From Streptococcus parasanguinis (GTDB lineage Bacteria; Bacillota; Bacilli; Lactobacillales; Streptococcaceae), in the NCBI GenBank assembly GCA_018377375.1, contig JAGZZN010000002.1, positions 1-64,000 of the forward strand: a stretch of DNA of 64,000 nucleotides. The letters run 5' to 3'. The first letter of the stretch is position 1. Each line of letters starts with the position of its first letter. Of this stretch, positions 9,807 through 18,904 are shown in pieces. The translations under genes and the position numbers were made by a program. The notes under the pieces were generated by a model that saw only the letters and a program-made list of their open reading frames with translations, did no database searches and was not told the origin of the DNA.

Positions 9807-9897
9807 AAATTTAAACAAACTATTTTAAAATAAGTTAAACGATTCTGCAAAATATTAAAAATTAGTTCAAATTTTTAAAATGAATCAAGAAAATAAC

Positions 9898-10034
9898 AAA
9901 ACTTTCCGCCGTGAGAAAAGTACTTGAAACAACAATGTTTCAAGTACTCGGGAGTTTTGAAACCTTAGGTTCAAAACTAAGTCATGGAACTTCTGCGAAG
10001 TTCGCTGACGTCCGTACTCACCTAAGGAAAGTTT
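9898..10034 (+). repeat. Structured repeat family 2, copy A (137 bp)
   Basis: It is bounded by imperfect inverted ends: AAACTTTCCgccGTGAG on the left, and the reverse complement of CTCACctaaGGAAAGTTT on the right. Inside are three stem-loops: AGTACTTGAAAC/GTTTCAAGTACT, AGTTTTGAA/TTCAAAACT and GAACTTC/GAAGTTC. Copies B (30612-30748, inverted) and C (60908-61117) keep the pairing with different bases. It lies between convergent genes. No ORF. Confidence 0.88.
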
Positions 10035-10086
10035 TTAATTAAACTTTGTCTTCAATCTGACGTTGAGAAAAAATCCCAACATTTTC

Positions 10087-10866
10087 TTATTTATCAACGT
10101 AATCGCCACCGGTGAAGCCATAGTATTCTTCCAAGCTCAAACCTGAGTCAGCAATCTCTTGGGCTTCTTTTCCGATATAGCGGAGATGCCAGCTTTCTGG
10201 TACATAGCCAGTTTCCTTTTCTTTCCCTTCTTGGTAACGAACGACAAATCCGTATTTTGCTGCATTCTTGAGCAACCACTTACTTGGTACCGGTTCTGTT
10301 ACGAGATTACCACTCGTATCGATTAAATCGAAGGCCAAACCTGTTTGGTGCTCACTATAGCCAGGTCTTGCTGAATACCGGTCGGCAGCTGCTTGGCCGT
10401 CTTGATTGACATAGTTTTGGTAGAGCCCAACTTGGGTCTCATAACTCCTAAAACCACTGTATTGGTCACTAATTGGGTAGCCTTCCGCCTGCATAGCAGC
10501 GATCAATTCATGAAGGGCTGCCACAGCTTCAGGATCTTCACCTGGGTTAAAGTCCGGTGCCAAAGGATAATGTTTGTTGGCGATCATCACCTCACCATAT
10601 TTCCCTTTAACACTATAGTAAGAACCATTGTAGCTGACACCAGAGTCCACTTTCACATCTGACTTACCAGCTTTTGAAGACTCTTCTTTGCCAGTCTCTT
10701 TTGATGGATTCTTTGCTGAAGACATTTTTTTGGAAGACTTGGTTTGAGTTTGTTTGCTTTCTTCTTTTGCAGAAGATTTAGAACTAGTGGATTGAGATTG
10801 GGAGCAAGCTGTCAGGGTTAACAAGGCAACTGTCACCAACGTTAATTTGGAAAATCTTGCTTTCAT
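10087..10866 (-). CDS. ldcB: LD-carboxypeptidase LdcB/DacB, lipoprotein
   Basis: This 259-residue M15 (VanY-like) peptidase is exported as a lipoprotein: the signal peptide ends in LTAC, followed by a Ser/Lys-rich linker of about 60 residues. The metallopeptidase motifs SGFRSYETQ, SGYSEHQTG-type (here PGYSEHQTGLAFDLID) and SWHLRYIG supply the zinc ligands His, Asp, His. In S. pneumoniae the homologue trims tetrapeptide stems of peptidoglycan. It lies nine bases after the TcaA-like gene and may be cotranscribed with it. Confidence 0.9.
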   Translation of the reverse strand: MKARFSKLTLVTVALLTLTACSQSQSTSSKSSAKEESKQTQTKSSKKMSSAKNPSKETGKEESSKAGKSDVKVDSGVSYNGSYYSVKGKYGEVMIANKHYPLAPDFNPGEDPEAVAALHELIAAMQAEGYPISDQYSGFRSYETQVGLYQNYVNQDGQAAADRYSARPGYSEHQTGLAFDLIDTSGNLVTEPVPSKWLLKNAAKYGFVVRYQEGKEKETGYVPESWHLRYIGKEAQEIADSGLSLEEYYGFTGGDYVDK

Positions 10867-10875
10867 GGGAATCTC

Positions 10876-12663
10876 CTATGATTCTTTTGTTACGACAATA
10901 TCCGTAATCACATAACTTGCACCTACTTTTTTCAAGGTGTAAGTCTTGTACTTGCGGTTTTGTGAATCTGGATGACTATCTGTATAATGCACGGTAAAGT
11001 CTTCATAAGTCTTAATCGTCACCACACCATTTTCTTCAGTGACACTTTGAATATCCAAAGCTCCTGGAGTATAGTAGTCAATTTTAGCCTTTCGAACACC
11101 ATCACCCGTTGTGAATTCAACCATGTCTTTGTAGGCTTGACTTTGTGTGTCATAGTATTTAGAGTAGGTGTTATCTCGATTTGAAACTGAGCTAAAGACA
11201 GCATCGCGGTATTCTTTCAAGAACTCTTCTGCCAAGGTCCGATTTTGTTCTTCTTTGGCTACTTGCGCTTTCTTAGCATCTTGTGCACTCTTGATGCGTT
11301 TTAAAGTATCTTTGGCTAGTTTGAGTTCGATCGGATCGTTTTCACCCTCTTCAATCGTCACCTTAGCCTTTTCGGTTGTGTAGGTTTCCCCATTCATATT
11401 GAAGACGGCATGCACTTCAATTTCTTGATAAGGAATGCTGTCTACTTCAAAGGTCGTGCTGGTTCCAACTTCTTTACCATTGACCACAACCTTCACATCC
11501 GTTGGGTTTTCAACTTCATCTGGGAATTCAACTTCTAAATTGCGTTTTTCAGAATTCAACTGCAATTCTAAGTTATTCTTCGTTGCTTTTTTAGGGTTCA
11601 GATGGATCTTAGAAGTAACATTTCCGACTTCAGTTTTAGCAGTCAATTCCATTTCTTTTGTATTGTAATGGAAAGAACCAAGGTCTGTTACTGCATCTTT
11701 CTTCAAGGTCACGGTTTTATTAGCAGCCACTTTGAGTTTGGCTTGATCCAAATTTGTCTTGACCTTGACTTGCAGTGGATAGCTGGCCACACGGTATTCT
11801 TGGAAAATTCCAAATTTCTTGTCCGCCTTTTCTAAACCAAAGATCTTGTTACCAGATTTATCCGTATAACTGCCTTCTCCACCATTATCGATGATCTTGT
11901 TCAACTCTGTGCCAATATCGACTCCTTGATCTTCCATGCTGGTGATCAAGCTTTCGGCTTCATCCTTCGTCCATTTATCTTTATCAGTTGAAAGCAGGTC
12001 TGCTGCTTCGCGATAATCCTTGGTGTCAACTGCCTTGATGAATTTATCTGCAGTCACTTCGACACGTGTTGTAGACTGGAAGTAAAAGAAGGCTGCTACC
12101 AAAGCGATCACAAGAACAGCAATGGCAGAAATAATCCCAATTTTCTTCTTGGAAAGTTTCTTCCCACTCTTCGTTTTAGGGGCCTTTGGTTTTTTCTGAG
12201 TTGGACCTGCTTCTGTAACATTTGGACCAGCAAAGACCTGCGTTTGCTCAGTAGCAAGTGGAGTCGTATACGCTTGAGTCGGCTGTTGAGGCACATATTC
12301 CTGTGTTTCTTCTGTTGAATCTGGGTTCGCAAATTCTGCTTCAGGAACAGGTCCTACAAAAAACTCAAAGTTTTGACTTTTAGCAGCGGTAAATTCTTCT
12401 GCACTTGGCTTGCGGCCATAGGTTTCCTCAAAATGTTGCAACCAAGACTGACGAGCTGCCAGAAGTGGATCAACATTCTTCACTTCTTCAACTGGTTCAA
12501 GCACCGGTTCCTCGACATGTGCTTGATTCTCTTCTGGGGCATTGCCTGCGATAGACTGAATTTGTTTTAAATCAAATCCACAGGCTTTCCCAGCCATAAA
12601 CTCTTCTGGTGACGGTTTGCGACCGATCACTTTTTCAAATAATTCAACCCATTTCTTCTGCAT
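10876..12663 (-). CDS. TcaA-like membrane protein with duplicated N-terminal motif
   Basis: This 595-residue protein starts at the ATG at 12663 after GAGAAGAG; the extra upstream residues are not a credible N-terminus. Residues 5-30 and 74-100 carry two copies of a short motif (W-x3-FE-x3-GRKPS-x-EEF) that also opens the neighbouring gene. A Pro/Thr/Gln-rich linker, a Lys-rich stretch and one membrane segment (about 175-195) follow, then a large outside region with TcaA-type repeated domains (VTADKFIKAVDTKDYREAADLL) and an NTF2-like C-terminus. TcaA of S. aureus affects glycopeptide response; the function here is unknown. Confidence 0.72.
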   Translation of the reverse strand: MQKKWVELFEKVIGRKPSPEEFMAGKACGFDLKQIQSIAGNAPEENQAHVEEPVLEPVEEVKNVDPLLAARQSWLQHFEETYGRKPSAEEFTAAKSQNFEFFVGPVPEAEFANPDSTEETQEYVPQQPTQAYTTPLATEQTQVFAGPNVTEAGPTQKKPKAPKTKSGKKLSKKKIGIISAIAVLVIALVAAFFYFQSTTRVEVTADKFIKAVDTKDYREAADLLSTDKDKWTKDEAESLITSMEDQGVDIGTELNKIIDNGGEGSYTDKSGNKIFGLEKADKKFGIFQEYRVASYPLQVKVKTNLDQAKLKVAANKTVTLKKDAVTDLGSFHYNTKEMELTAKTEVGNVTSKIHLNPKKATKNNLELQLNSEKRNLEVEFPDEVENPTDVKVVVNGKEVGTSTTFEVDSIPYQEIEVHAVFNMNGETYTTEKAKVTIEEGENDPIELKLAKDTLKRIKSAQDAKKAQVAKEEQNRTLAEEFLKEYRDAVFSSVSNRDNTYSKYYDTQSQAYKDMVEFTTGDGVRKAKIDYYTPGALDIQSVTEENGVVTIKTYEDFTVHYTDSHPDSQNRKYKTYTLKKVGASYVITDIVVTKES

Positions 12664-12729
12664 GGATCTCTTCTCCCTCATTATAAAATAGGGAAAGTGG
12701 GTCCCCCCACCTTCCATTTTGTGATATTG

Positions 12730-13872
12730 TTAGAATCCAAAGTTAGAGAAATTTGGAGCACTTGGAATAAATCCAGTAGCTACTTGTTCTAAAATACGAG
12801 CATTCACATAAAGAACAAAGATGGCAATGAGAAGCAAGACAACAGATGATGCTACAAGAAGCAAGAATTTGTCTGCTTTAAAGCTCGTCTTGTTCAATCC
12901 TTGATGAACCACATAGCATGTCCCAACAAAGAACAAGAAGAAAATAATGAAGTTTACAAAGCCATAAAATTCATAAACTTTTACAAGACCTACTAAGAAA
13001 GCAAGAAGGGCAAGTGGCAAAGTGTAGACAGACAAACGACCAAACTCTTCAAATGAACAACCATAACTGTATTCCTTATCTTGAAGAACCACACGGCGAA
13101 CAAAGAATCCTGCTACTTGGAAAGCGTAAATGCTAAAGAAGAGGGAAATCAATGTCAACATAAAGGCACGGAAATCCATTCCATAACCACCTGTAAATCC
13201 ACTAGCTGTGAAGAAGGTCCCCAAGGTCAAGACAAAGGCAGTCAAGACATACTGTAAAATTCCGTTAAGAGCTTTTGGATTTTCTACAGCTGTTGGACGT
13301 TTCAAAGCTGAAAGGAACCAATTCCAATAACCACCAACGGCAACACCAAATTGACTTGGTTGTGCAGGATAAGCTTGTCCTGATTGACCTTGGAAAGGAG
13401 CCTGTTGATAAGCTGCTTGAGTAGGTTGTTGGTAAGCTTGTTGTGAAGCTTGTTGGAAAGCAGGACCATTCGTTGGAGCAACTTGAGGTGCCGGTTCTTG
13501 AACTGGAGCTGCTACTGGTTCTTCTGTAGGTGCAGCTGGTGCTGCTGGCGCTGCTGGCGCTGCTGGCGCTGCTGGTGCTGCGACAAACTCTGGAGCTTGT
13601 GGTGCTGCGACAAACTCTGGAGCTTGTGGAGCTGCGACTGGTTCTTCCACAGGTGCAGTTGGCGCTGCGACAAATTCTGGGGCTTGTGGCGCTGCAACTG
13701 GTTGTTCCGCAGGAGTAGTTGGTGCTGCTACAAACTCTGGGGTTTGTGGTGCTTCTGGAGCCACTACTTCTTCTTGAAATTCTCCAGCGGCAAGTGCTTG
13801 AGCAATTTCTTCTGCACTAGCAGAACGACCATTTACAGCTTCGAAATAATCCAGCCAATCTTGTTTTGACAT
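12730..13872 (-). CDS. Membrane protein with Pro/Ala repeats and multi-helix C-terminus
   Basis: This 380-residue protein has an N-terminal W-x3-FE-x3-GR motif (residues 6-23) shared with the next gene. Residues 40-130 hold tandem 20-residue repeats built on PEFVAAP-x-P-x-E-PVAAPQA, then AAP repeated five times. A Gln/Tyr-rich stretch (140-170) leads to about five membrane helices (roughly 205-222, 236-258, 281-300, 302-322, 335-356) of a Yip1-like or DUF6574-like type. The start follows AAGGAG. The function is unknown; the repeats may vary in number between strains. It is likely cotranscribed with the TcaA-like gene. Confidence 0.75.
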   Translation of the reverse strand: MSKQDWLDYFEAVNGRSASAEEIAQALAAGEFQEEVVAPEAPQTPEFVAAPTTPAEQPVAAPQAPEFVAAPTAPVEEPVAAPQAPEFVAAPQAPEFVAAPAAPAAPAAPAAPAAPTEEPVAAPVQEPAPQVAPTNGPAFQQASQQAYQQPTQAAYQQAPFQGQSGQAYPAQPSQFGVAVGGYWNWFLSALKRPTAVENPKALNGILQYVLTAFVLTLGTFFTASGFTGGYGMDFRAFMLTLISLFFSIYAFQVAGFFVRRVVLQDKEYSYGCSFEEFGRLSVYTLPLALLAFLVGLVKVYEFYGFVNFIIFFLFFVGTCYVVHQGLNKTSFKADKFLLLVASSVVLLLIAIFVLYVNARILEQVATGFIPSAPNFSNFGF

Positions 13873-14014
13873 ATTTAATCTCCTTAACTATTGTTCATAC
13901 TAGGGTATTATACAAAATTTCTGAACTATTTTCAATGAAAGACTGGAAAATCCCTGTAATATCTTTTGAAAAACATACAAATTCAACTCATTTTTAGAAA
14001 TTAGTAAAGAAAAA

Positions 14015-14260
14015 GAGGCTGCGCAAAAACTGTCCAGCCTTTGAAGTTTGATGGGAATAAGTGCAAGACGCAGTGGTTGATTGGCATCTTTGTTCGCCTT
14101 TTAAGCTCCAAAGATGACCTAATGAGGGAAACAAAGTTTCCTTTATCCACAACCTTCAACAGTCTCCCAGACTGTTGAAGCTATGCGGAGGTGGGAAGAT
14201 TGAAAAGGTTTGGGGAACCTTTTCAACTTTTTTTATTTTACGGAGTTCTTTCCCACTCCC
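14015..14260 (+). repeat. Dispersed modular repeat family 1, copy R2 (246 bp)
   Basis: It begins GAGGCTG and ends in a TTCCCACTC stem whose partner, GGTGGGAA, lies at about 14190. It contains GACGCAGTGG (the family motif) and the inner hairpin CTTCAACAGTCT/AGACTGTTGAAG, a cassette shared with R4 and absent from R3. It fills most of the gap between the membrane-protein gene and the rhodanese gene; I see no gene in it. Confidence 0.8.
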
Positions 14261-14265
14261 GTTTC

Positions 14266-14550
14266 TTAGGATTCAAATGCATCCATGCCACCTTGGACGT
14301 TGGTCACATCATAGCCTTGCTCTTCCAAAAATTGGCAAGCGCGTGCTGAGCGTCGACCAGACTTGCAGATGACATAATAGGGCTGATCCAACTCTAGTTC
14401 TTGGTAGCGGTCTGCTAACTCAGATAGGGGAAGAAGACGAACTCCGTCTAAGTGAAGGGCATCATATTCCTCCTGCTCGCGTACATCAAGAACGTCTATG
14501 TTCCCTTTTTGATAAGCTTGGTAAAAGTTTGAAAATGGAATTTCTTTCAT
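14266..14550 (-). CDS. Single-domain rhodanese
   Basis: This 94-residue rhodanese has the active-site loop CKSGRRSARA (catalytic Cys near residue 63) and the end motif VQGGMDAF. It would carry sulfur as a cysteine persulfide; the physiological acceptor is unknown. The start follows CAGGAG. It is downstream of the editing-protein gene with a 20-base gap, so it is probably the last gene of a short operon. Confidence 0.9.
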   Translation of the reverse strand: MKEIPFSNFYQAYQKGNIDVLDVREQEEYDALHLDGVRLLPLSELADRYQELELDQPYYVICKSGRRSARACQFLEEQGYDVTNVQGGMDAFES

Positions 14551-14570
14551 GATTTCTCCTGTAAGATATG

Positions 14571-15062
14571 TTATGGAAGGGTTAGAATTTCATAGTTAAA
14601 GCTAATTGACTCTATAAATCGGAACAAGTCTTGGGTTTTAATAAAGATGGTTTTTTCATTGGTATTGGGATGGAAAGTCATGATCTCCTCTGACACAATG
14701 TCTTTATCGAAATAGACTCGAATATCTTTTTCTTCATTGTTTAATAAACCAAATGGAGAAACCGTTCCTGGAGGTAATTGCATTTTTTCAGCTAAAGAAT
14801 CTGCTGAAGCCATGCGGATCCGGTTGGCTTCCACTTGCTCTTTGAAATCATCCATATCCAATGGTTTCTTGTCGTCCATGATAAGAAGATAGAATTGGGT
14901 TTTCTTCTTGTTGGTCAAAAACATGGACTTTGTCCGGACACCTTCTAAGCCTTCAATGTAAGAATCGGCCTGCTCAGTCGTGAATGCAGGTGGGTGTTCC
15001 ACAACATCAAATTCGATCCCAAGTTCTTCTAATTTGTCTTTAACTTGTTGGTATGCCTCCAT
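14571..15062 (-). CDS. YbaK/ProX-type aminoacyl-tRNA deacylase
   Basis: This 163-residue protein belongs to the family that hydrolyses mischarged tRNA, such as Ala-tRNA(Pro), in trans. It begins VEHPPAFTTEQA near residue 20, continues KSMFLTNKKKTQFYLLIM and ends with the PGTVSPFGLLNN motif typical of PrdX/ProXp. The ATG at 15062 is correctly spaced from AAGGAG; a TTG two codons upstream is too close to it. Confidence 0.88.
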   Translation of the reverse strand: MEAYQQVKDKLEELGIEFDVVEHPPAFTTEQADSYIEGLEGVRTKSMFLTNKKKTQFYLLIMDDKKPLDMDDFKEQVEANRIRMASADSLAEKMQLPPGTVSPFGLLNNEEKDIRVYFDKDIVSEEIMTFHPNTNEKTIFIKTQDLFRFIESISFNYEILTLP

Positions 15063-15074
15063 CTCCAATCTCCT

Positions 15075-15659
15075 TTATTTTTGAATGATCTGTTGAACCA
15101 ACGTTTGCAATTCTGGCACCACCTCTGCCTCAAACCAAGGATTCTTAGCCATCCAGATTTGATTGCGAGGGGAAGGATGAACTAGTGGAAAATAGGTTGG
15201 CAAATAGTTCTTAAAATGCTGAACCCGTTCAGTTACCTTGCCACTAACCTTTTCATGAAGGTAGTAAGCTTGCGCATATTGTCCAATCAGAAGGGTCAAC
15301 TCAATATCCGGACACTCCTTAAGAAGTTGAGGATGCCACTTTTCCGCAAAACCTTTGCGAGGGGGAAGGTCACCAGATTTTCCATGCCCTGGGAAATAAA
15401 AGTCCATGGGAATGACCGCAAACAAACCAGAATTGTAAAAGGTGTCTTCGTCAACTCCTAACCATTCGCGCAGGCGGTCACCACTCTTATCCTTCCAATA
15501 GAGTCCCGCTTCCTGAGTCTTCATACCTGGAGCTTGCCCGACAATATTGATGCGAGCAGTCCTTGGTGCTGCAAAGAGTGGCTCGATCCCTTTCTCTGTA
15601 TATGCTTTATTTTGAGGGTCTGCCATAATAGCTTCTTTAATGGTTTCAATCCTTGACAT
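15075..15659 (-). CDS. Uracil-DNA glycosylase family protein
   Basis: This 194-residue protein has the UDG-superfamily motifs VGQAPGMKTQEAG near residue 41 and the DNA-intercalating loop HPSPRN near residue 160, with DFYFPGHGKSGDLPPRK between. It is separate from canonical Ung. Base-excision activity on uracil-containing DNA or RNA is inferred. The start follows AAAGGAG. A terminator lies just upstream, after pepV. Confidence 0.85.
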   Translation of the reverse strand: MSRIETIKEAIMADPQNKAYTEKGIEPLFAAPRTARINIVGQAPGMKTQEAGLYWKDKSGDRLREWLGVDEDTFYNSGLFAVIPMDFYFPGHGKSGDLPPRKGFAEKWHPQLLKECPDIELTLLIGQYAQAYYLHEKVSGKVTERVQHFKNYLPTYFPLVHPSPRNQIWMAKNPWFEAEVVPELQTLVQQIIQK

Positions 15660-15674
15660 ATGAACTCCTTTTAT

Positions 15675-15705
15675 GGAAAAACTCAGCCAGAAGACCTGGC
15701 CGAGT
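15675..15705 (-). terminator. Hairpin between the UDG-family gene and pepV
   Basis: On the minus strand ACTCGGCCAG pairs with CTGGCTGAGT across a five-base loop and is followed by TTTTCC. Because pepV (15712-17118) ends just upstream, this terminates pepV, and the UDG-family gene starts just beyond it. Confidence 0.85.
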
Positions 15706-15711
15706 AGTGGA

Positions 15712-17118
15712 TTATTTGATTAATTCGTAGATGGCTTCTGCGTAAATAGCTGCTGCACGATAGAGATCTTCAACATCTGCGAATTCATTGGCTTGATGCA
15801 TGGTGTTGACATAGTCAGGGAACATGGCACCGAAGGCAACACCACGTTTCAAGAGGCGACCAAAGGTACCTCCACCGATCACTTGTTCGTGGCCTTTGAG
15901 ACCTGTTTGTTTTTCATAAACACGCAAGAGGGTAGAGACCAATTCATCATCCATCGGAACATAGTGAGGCGTGTGGCCATGGGCTGATAAGCTCACAGTA
16001 GCCACCCCTTCGATCTTTTCAAGGATAGATTTGATGGTTTCAGGATCTGTCCCTTGAGGGTAGCGCACGTTCAATGCAATGGTGTTGTCTGCTTGGCTTT
16101 CATCAAAATGGAAGACACCTGCATTCATGCTTAACGGTCCCATCTTGGCATCTGTATGGGCAATCCCTAATTTTTCACCGGCAAAATCTTCGTGAAGAAG
16201 TGAAGCCGTCACATGAAGGTAAGCCTTAGCAGCGCCACCAAAATCAAATTGGTTCAACAAAAGCGCTAAGTAGGTTGCACCATTGATCCCATCTTCAGGA
16301 GTGGATCCATGAGCAGATTTTCCAACGATCGTAACGGTATAAGTTTCTTCATCTACTGTTGAGATTTCAAACTTGAGCTGGTGTTCCTTGGCAAAAGCAT
16401 CTAAGAAACCAGCAAGATCAGGGAGTTCTCCAGAAACGACTGCAGTCGCTGATTCTGGCACCATGTTTTCACGAAGGCCACCTGTAAAGCTGTGAAGTTT
16501 AGCCTTTCCAGTGTTGTCATTTCCAAAATGAAGGTACTCCGTGATGTTTCCTTTTTCCCCATTGATAATTGGGAATTCCGCATCTGGAGAGAAGCCAAAA
16601 TCTGGCTCAGGAAGTCCGACATGTTTGAAATAGTAATCCATGTCGCCCCATCCTGATTCTTCATCCGTACCGACAACGAAGCGCACGCGCTTAGAAACAG
16701 GAAGTCCTAAGTCTTTAATGATCTTCAAACCATAGTAGCAAGCCATTGTAGGCCCTTTATCATCAGATGAGCCACGCGCATAGAGCTTGCCATCGATAAT
16801 TTCAGGTTTGTAAGGGTCTGTCTTCCAACCACTACCTGCAGGCACGACGTCCATATGGGCAAAAATACCAAGCTCTTCTTCTCCTTCACCAAAGGTAAAG
16901 TGACCGGCATAATTGTCCACATTCTTGGTTTCATAGCCGTCACGTTTGGCAATTTCCAAGAATTTTTCAAGAGCTTTTACAGGACCAGGTCCAAAAGGAT
17001 GCTCTGCATCTGCCTTACTGTCATCGCGTTCCGAATTGATTTCCAAGAGGCTGTATAGGTCAGCCATCATCTCATCGCGACGTTTTTCTACTTCTGCTTT
17101 AAAGTCAACTGTTGTCAT
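15712..17118 (-). CDS. pepV: Dipeptidase PepV
   Basis: This 468-residue M20 zinc peptidase hydrolyses dipeptides in the cytoplasm. Zinc and catalytic motifs are [10 protein letters not shown] near residue 88, [10 protein letters not shown] near 117, and [11 protein letters not shown] near 152, with HGSTPEDG in the dimerisation/lid region. The length matches PepV of lactic acid bacteria. Monocistronic terminator downstream; the nitroreductase gene is 36 bases upstream. Confidence 0.94.
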   Translation of the reverse strand: MTTVDFKAEVEKRRDEMMADLYSLLEINSERDDSKADAEHPFGPGPVKALEKFLEIAKRDGYETKNVDNYAGHFTFGEGEEELGIFAHMDVVPAGSGWKTDPYKPEIIDGKLYARGSSDDKGPTMACYYGLKIIKDLGLPVSKRVRFVVGTDEESGWGDMDYYFKHVGLPEPDFGFSPDAEFPIINGEKGNITEYLHFGNDNTGKAKLHSFTGGLRENMVPESATAVVSGELPDLAGFLDAFAKEHQLKFEISTVDEETYTVTIVGKSAHGSTPEDGINGATYLALLLNQFDFGGAAKAYLHVTASLLHEDFAGEKLGIAHTDAKMGPLSMNAGVFHFDESQADNTIALNVRYPQGTDPETIKSILEKIEGVATVSLSAHGHTPHYVPMDDELVSTLLRVYEKQTGLKGHEQVIGGGTFGRLLKRGVAFGAMFPDYVNTMHQANEFADVEDLYRAAAIYAEAIYELIK

Positions 17119-17154
17119 GAATTCCTCCTCGAGTTTTCTAATTTTCCCTTTAGC

Positions 17155-17760
17155 TTAGCGTTTTTCGATAATTTCATCTACCGGTAAGCGATAGCTTGGC
17201 TCTACTTTTTCAGCCGCATAGCCAACTGTAATCAAAACTTCCGGACGGAAACGCTCTTCGATGTCCAATACTTCATTGATTTTTTCTTTATCAAATCCCA
17301 AGATAATATTGGTTCCAATGCCTTGGTCTGTCAAAGCCAACACCAAGTTCATGGCCACAAGACCGGCATTCAAAGCCAAGTAATCGCTTGTCTGTTGGGC
17401 ATCATAGCGTGCAAACTCAGCAGGAAGACTTTGCATAAAGTATTGCAACTGCTCATCTGTGAAGTTTTTCACCCCACCGACACGCGCAATCTTGCGAGCC
17501 CGTTTTTGCAAATCGGTATCTGTAAAGAGGGCGATGGTCACAGGTGCTTCCATGACTTGATCGTAGTTTGGGCCATAGGCTAATTTTGCCAATTCTGCAT
17601 TTTTTTGACGAACGACCACAAATTTCCAAGGTTGGCTATTGTGGGCGCTAGGGGCCAAGGTTGCGATCTCAATGGCAGTCCGTACATCCTTTGGATCGAC
17701 CGGTTGGTCAGTGAAATGCTTGATCGCATGGCGTTTTTTATTGAGTTCTAGGAATTTCAT
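17155..17760 (-). CDS. Nitroreductase-family FMN oxidoreductase
   Basis: This 201-residue protein has the family N-terminus KKRHAIKHFTDQPV and the FMN-binding motif APSAHNSQPWKFVVV near residue 35, ending with GYAAEK. It would reduce nitro or quinone compounds with NAD(P)H; the natural substrate is unknown. The ATG at 17760 is spaced six bases from GGAAG, better than the TTG upstream. Confidence 0.9.
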   Translation of the reverse strand: MKFLELNKKRHAIKHFTDQPVDPKDVRTAIEIATLAPSAHNSQPWKFVVVRQKNAELAKLAYGPNYDQVMEAPVTIALFTDTDLQKRARKIARVGGVKNFTDEQLQYFMQSLPAEFARYDAQQTSDYLALNAGLVAMNLVLALTDQGIGTNIILGFDKEKINEVLDIEERFRPEVLITVGYAAEKVEPSYRLPVDEIIEKR

Positions 17761-17843
17761 AGTCAACTTCCTTTTCTAATTCTATTACCTCTATTTTAAC
17801 ACAAAATGAAAGAGCTTGCATGGTTTTACAGCCTAAGATTGTG

Positions 17844-17873
17844 AAAAAAGAGCAGACATTTGAAGATCTGCTC
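17844..17873 (-). terminator. Terminator of the phosphoesterase gene
   Basis: GAGCAGA pairs with TCTGCTC across a ten-base loop and is followed by six T on the minus strand, 34 bases after the stop at 17907. Confidence 0.9.
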
Positions 17874-17906
17874 CTTCGTTCTAGTAACAATACACAAGAG
17901 ACCCAC

Positions 17907-18749
17907 CTATGATTCATTGGAAAGATTGAAATAGGCAGCTACTTCTTTGGCATAACCGTATTTCTCAATCAAGGAAGCTAGCAACTCATTGTTATGACCC
18001 CGATAGTTATCCTCTCGTCTTAATTCTTCGTACATCTCAATAAAAGGAAGGTCTTTGTCCTTGGCATCTTGGAGCTCTGCTTCATAGTCATAGGCCACCT
18101 TACGAAATTGCAGGTTGGTCACCCCATCTTCTTCGACATCGATCAGAGCATACTGGGCTCTGTGGTTTTGAATTGGTTCCCAGTCAAAATAAGGCATGCC
18201 AATAGTCCCTGGATTAAGAATCTGCTGGCCCTGACTGCCATAACGAAGCAACTGCTTGTGGACATGCCCGTAGATGGCCATATCTGTCTGGTCATCCAGC
18301 AATTGATCAAAGTTCTCCGTCGCATTTGCTGGACGCAAGTCCCCACCATAATTCTTTTCTGGCAAGTTGTGACTCAGTGAAAAGCGAATGCCGTTGACCT
18401 CCTTCTTCTCCATTAGAGGAAGCGAACGAAGCCAATCAATCCGCTTAGGATCCAGTCCTTCCATGAGGTACTGAGTGAGACGAAGCATCTGGATCTCCTG
18501 CGGATCCTCAAGCCCGTACTCGCCATCCAAAGCCTCTAGGACACAATCGTCCCAATTTCCTCGAACAGCAGCTGTAATCGGAATCGCATCCAGCAAGTCA
18601 AAAAGCTCCTCTCGTCCAGGTCCCGGTAGCAAAATGTCCCCTAAAAGCCAGTATTCCGTCGCGCCTAGAGCACGCGCATCCGCAATCACTGCCTCCAGGG
18701 CTGTCGTATCTCCGTGGATATCAGATAAAATGGCGATTCGATGGTTCAT
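17907..18749 (-). CDS. Calcineurin-like metallophosphoesterase
   Basis: This 280-residue protein has all five metal motifs of the family: ILSDIHGD near residue 6, GDILLPGP, RGNWDD, SLSHN and YGHVHKQ. It acts on phosphodiesters or phosphomonoesters in the cytoplasm; the substrate is unknown. The ATG at 18749 follows AAGGAG; the upstream in-frame stretch is promoter DNA. Its promoter region has a second, diverged copy 1.8 kb away in front of the helical-protein operon. Confidence 0.9.
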   Translation of the reverse strand: MNHRIAILSDIHGDTTALEAVIADARALGATEYWLLGDILLPGPGREELFDLLDAIPITAAVRGNWDDCVLEALDGEYGLEDPQEIQMLRLTQYLMEGLDPKRIDWLRSLPLMEKKEVNGIRFSLSHNLPEKNYGGDLRPANATENFDQLLDDQTDMAIYGHVHKQLLRYGSQGQQILNPGTIGMPYFDWEPIQNHRAQYALIDVEEDGVTNLQFRKVAYDYEAELQDAKDKDLPFIEMYEELRREDNYRGHNNELLASLIEKYGYAKEVAAYFNLSNES

Positions 18750-18773
18750 AACTACTCCTTTTTGGATTGAAAA

Positions 18774-18843
18774 ATCAGTGTATATTAAGTATAACAAAAA
18801 CGAGTACAAAAAGTGAAAACCATCCATTTGAATTGGATGGTTT
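18774..18843 (-). promoter_or_regulatory. Phosphoesterase promoter plus upstream terminator (duplicated block, copy 1)
   Basis: TATACT (complement of 18788-18793) serves the phosphoesterase gene. Immediately upstream, AAACCATCC/GGATGGTTT (18818-18843) forms a hairpin with T-rich flanks on both strands that can terminate the island transcript. The same arrangement, with the same AGTATAACAAAAAC core and AAAACCATCC, recurs at 20588-20656. Confidence 0.75.
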
Positions 18844-18904
18844 ATCTTATTAGAACTTATTATATGATTTAGAGATGATTAATTTGTGTAGAATTATGAG
18901 TTAA

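Noticed and set aside
13530..13760. Tandem DNA repeats that might be a CRISPR or minisatellite
   Set aside because: There is no spacer structure; the repeats are in frame and encode the Pro/Ala repeats.
13450..13869. Trp/Cys-rich and Leu-rich plus-strand frames
   Set aside because: They are antisense shadows of the Pro/Ala repeat region of the membrane protein.
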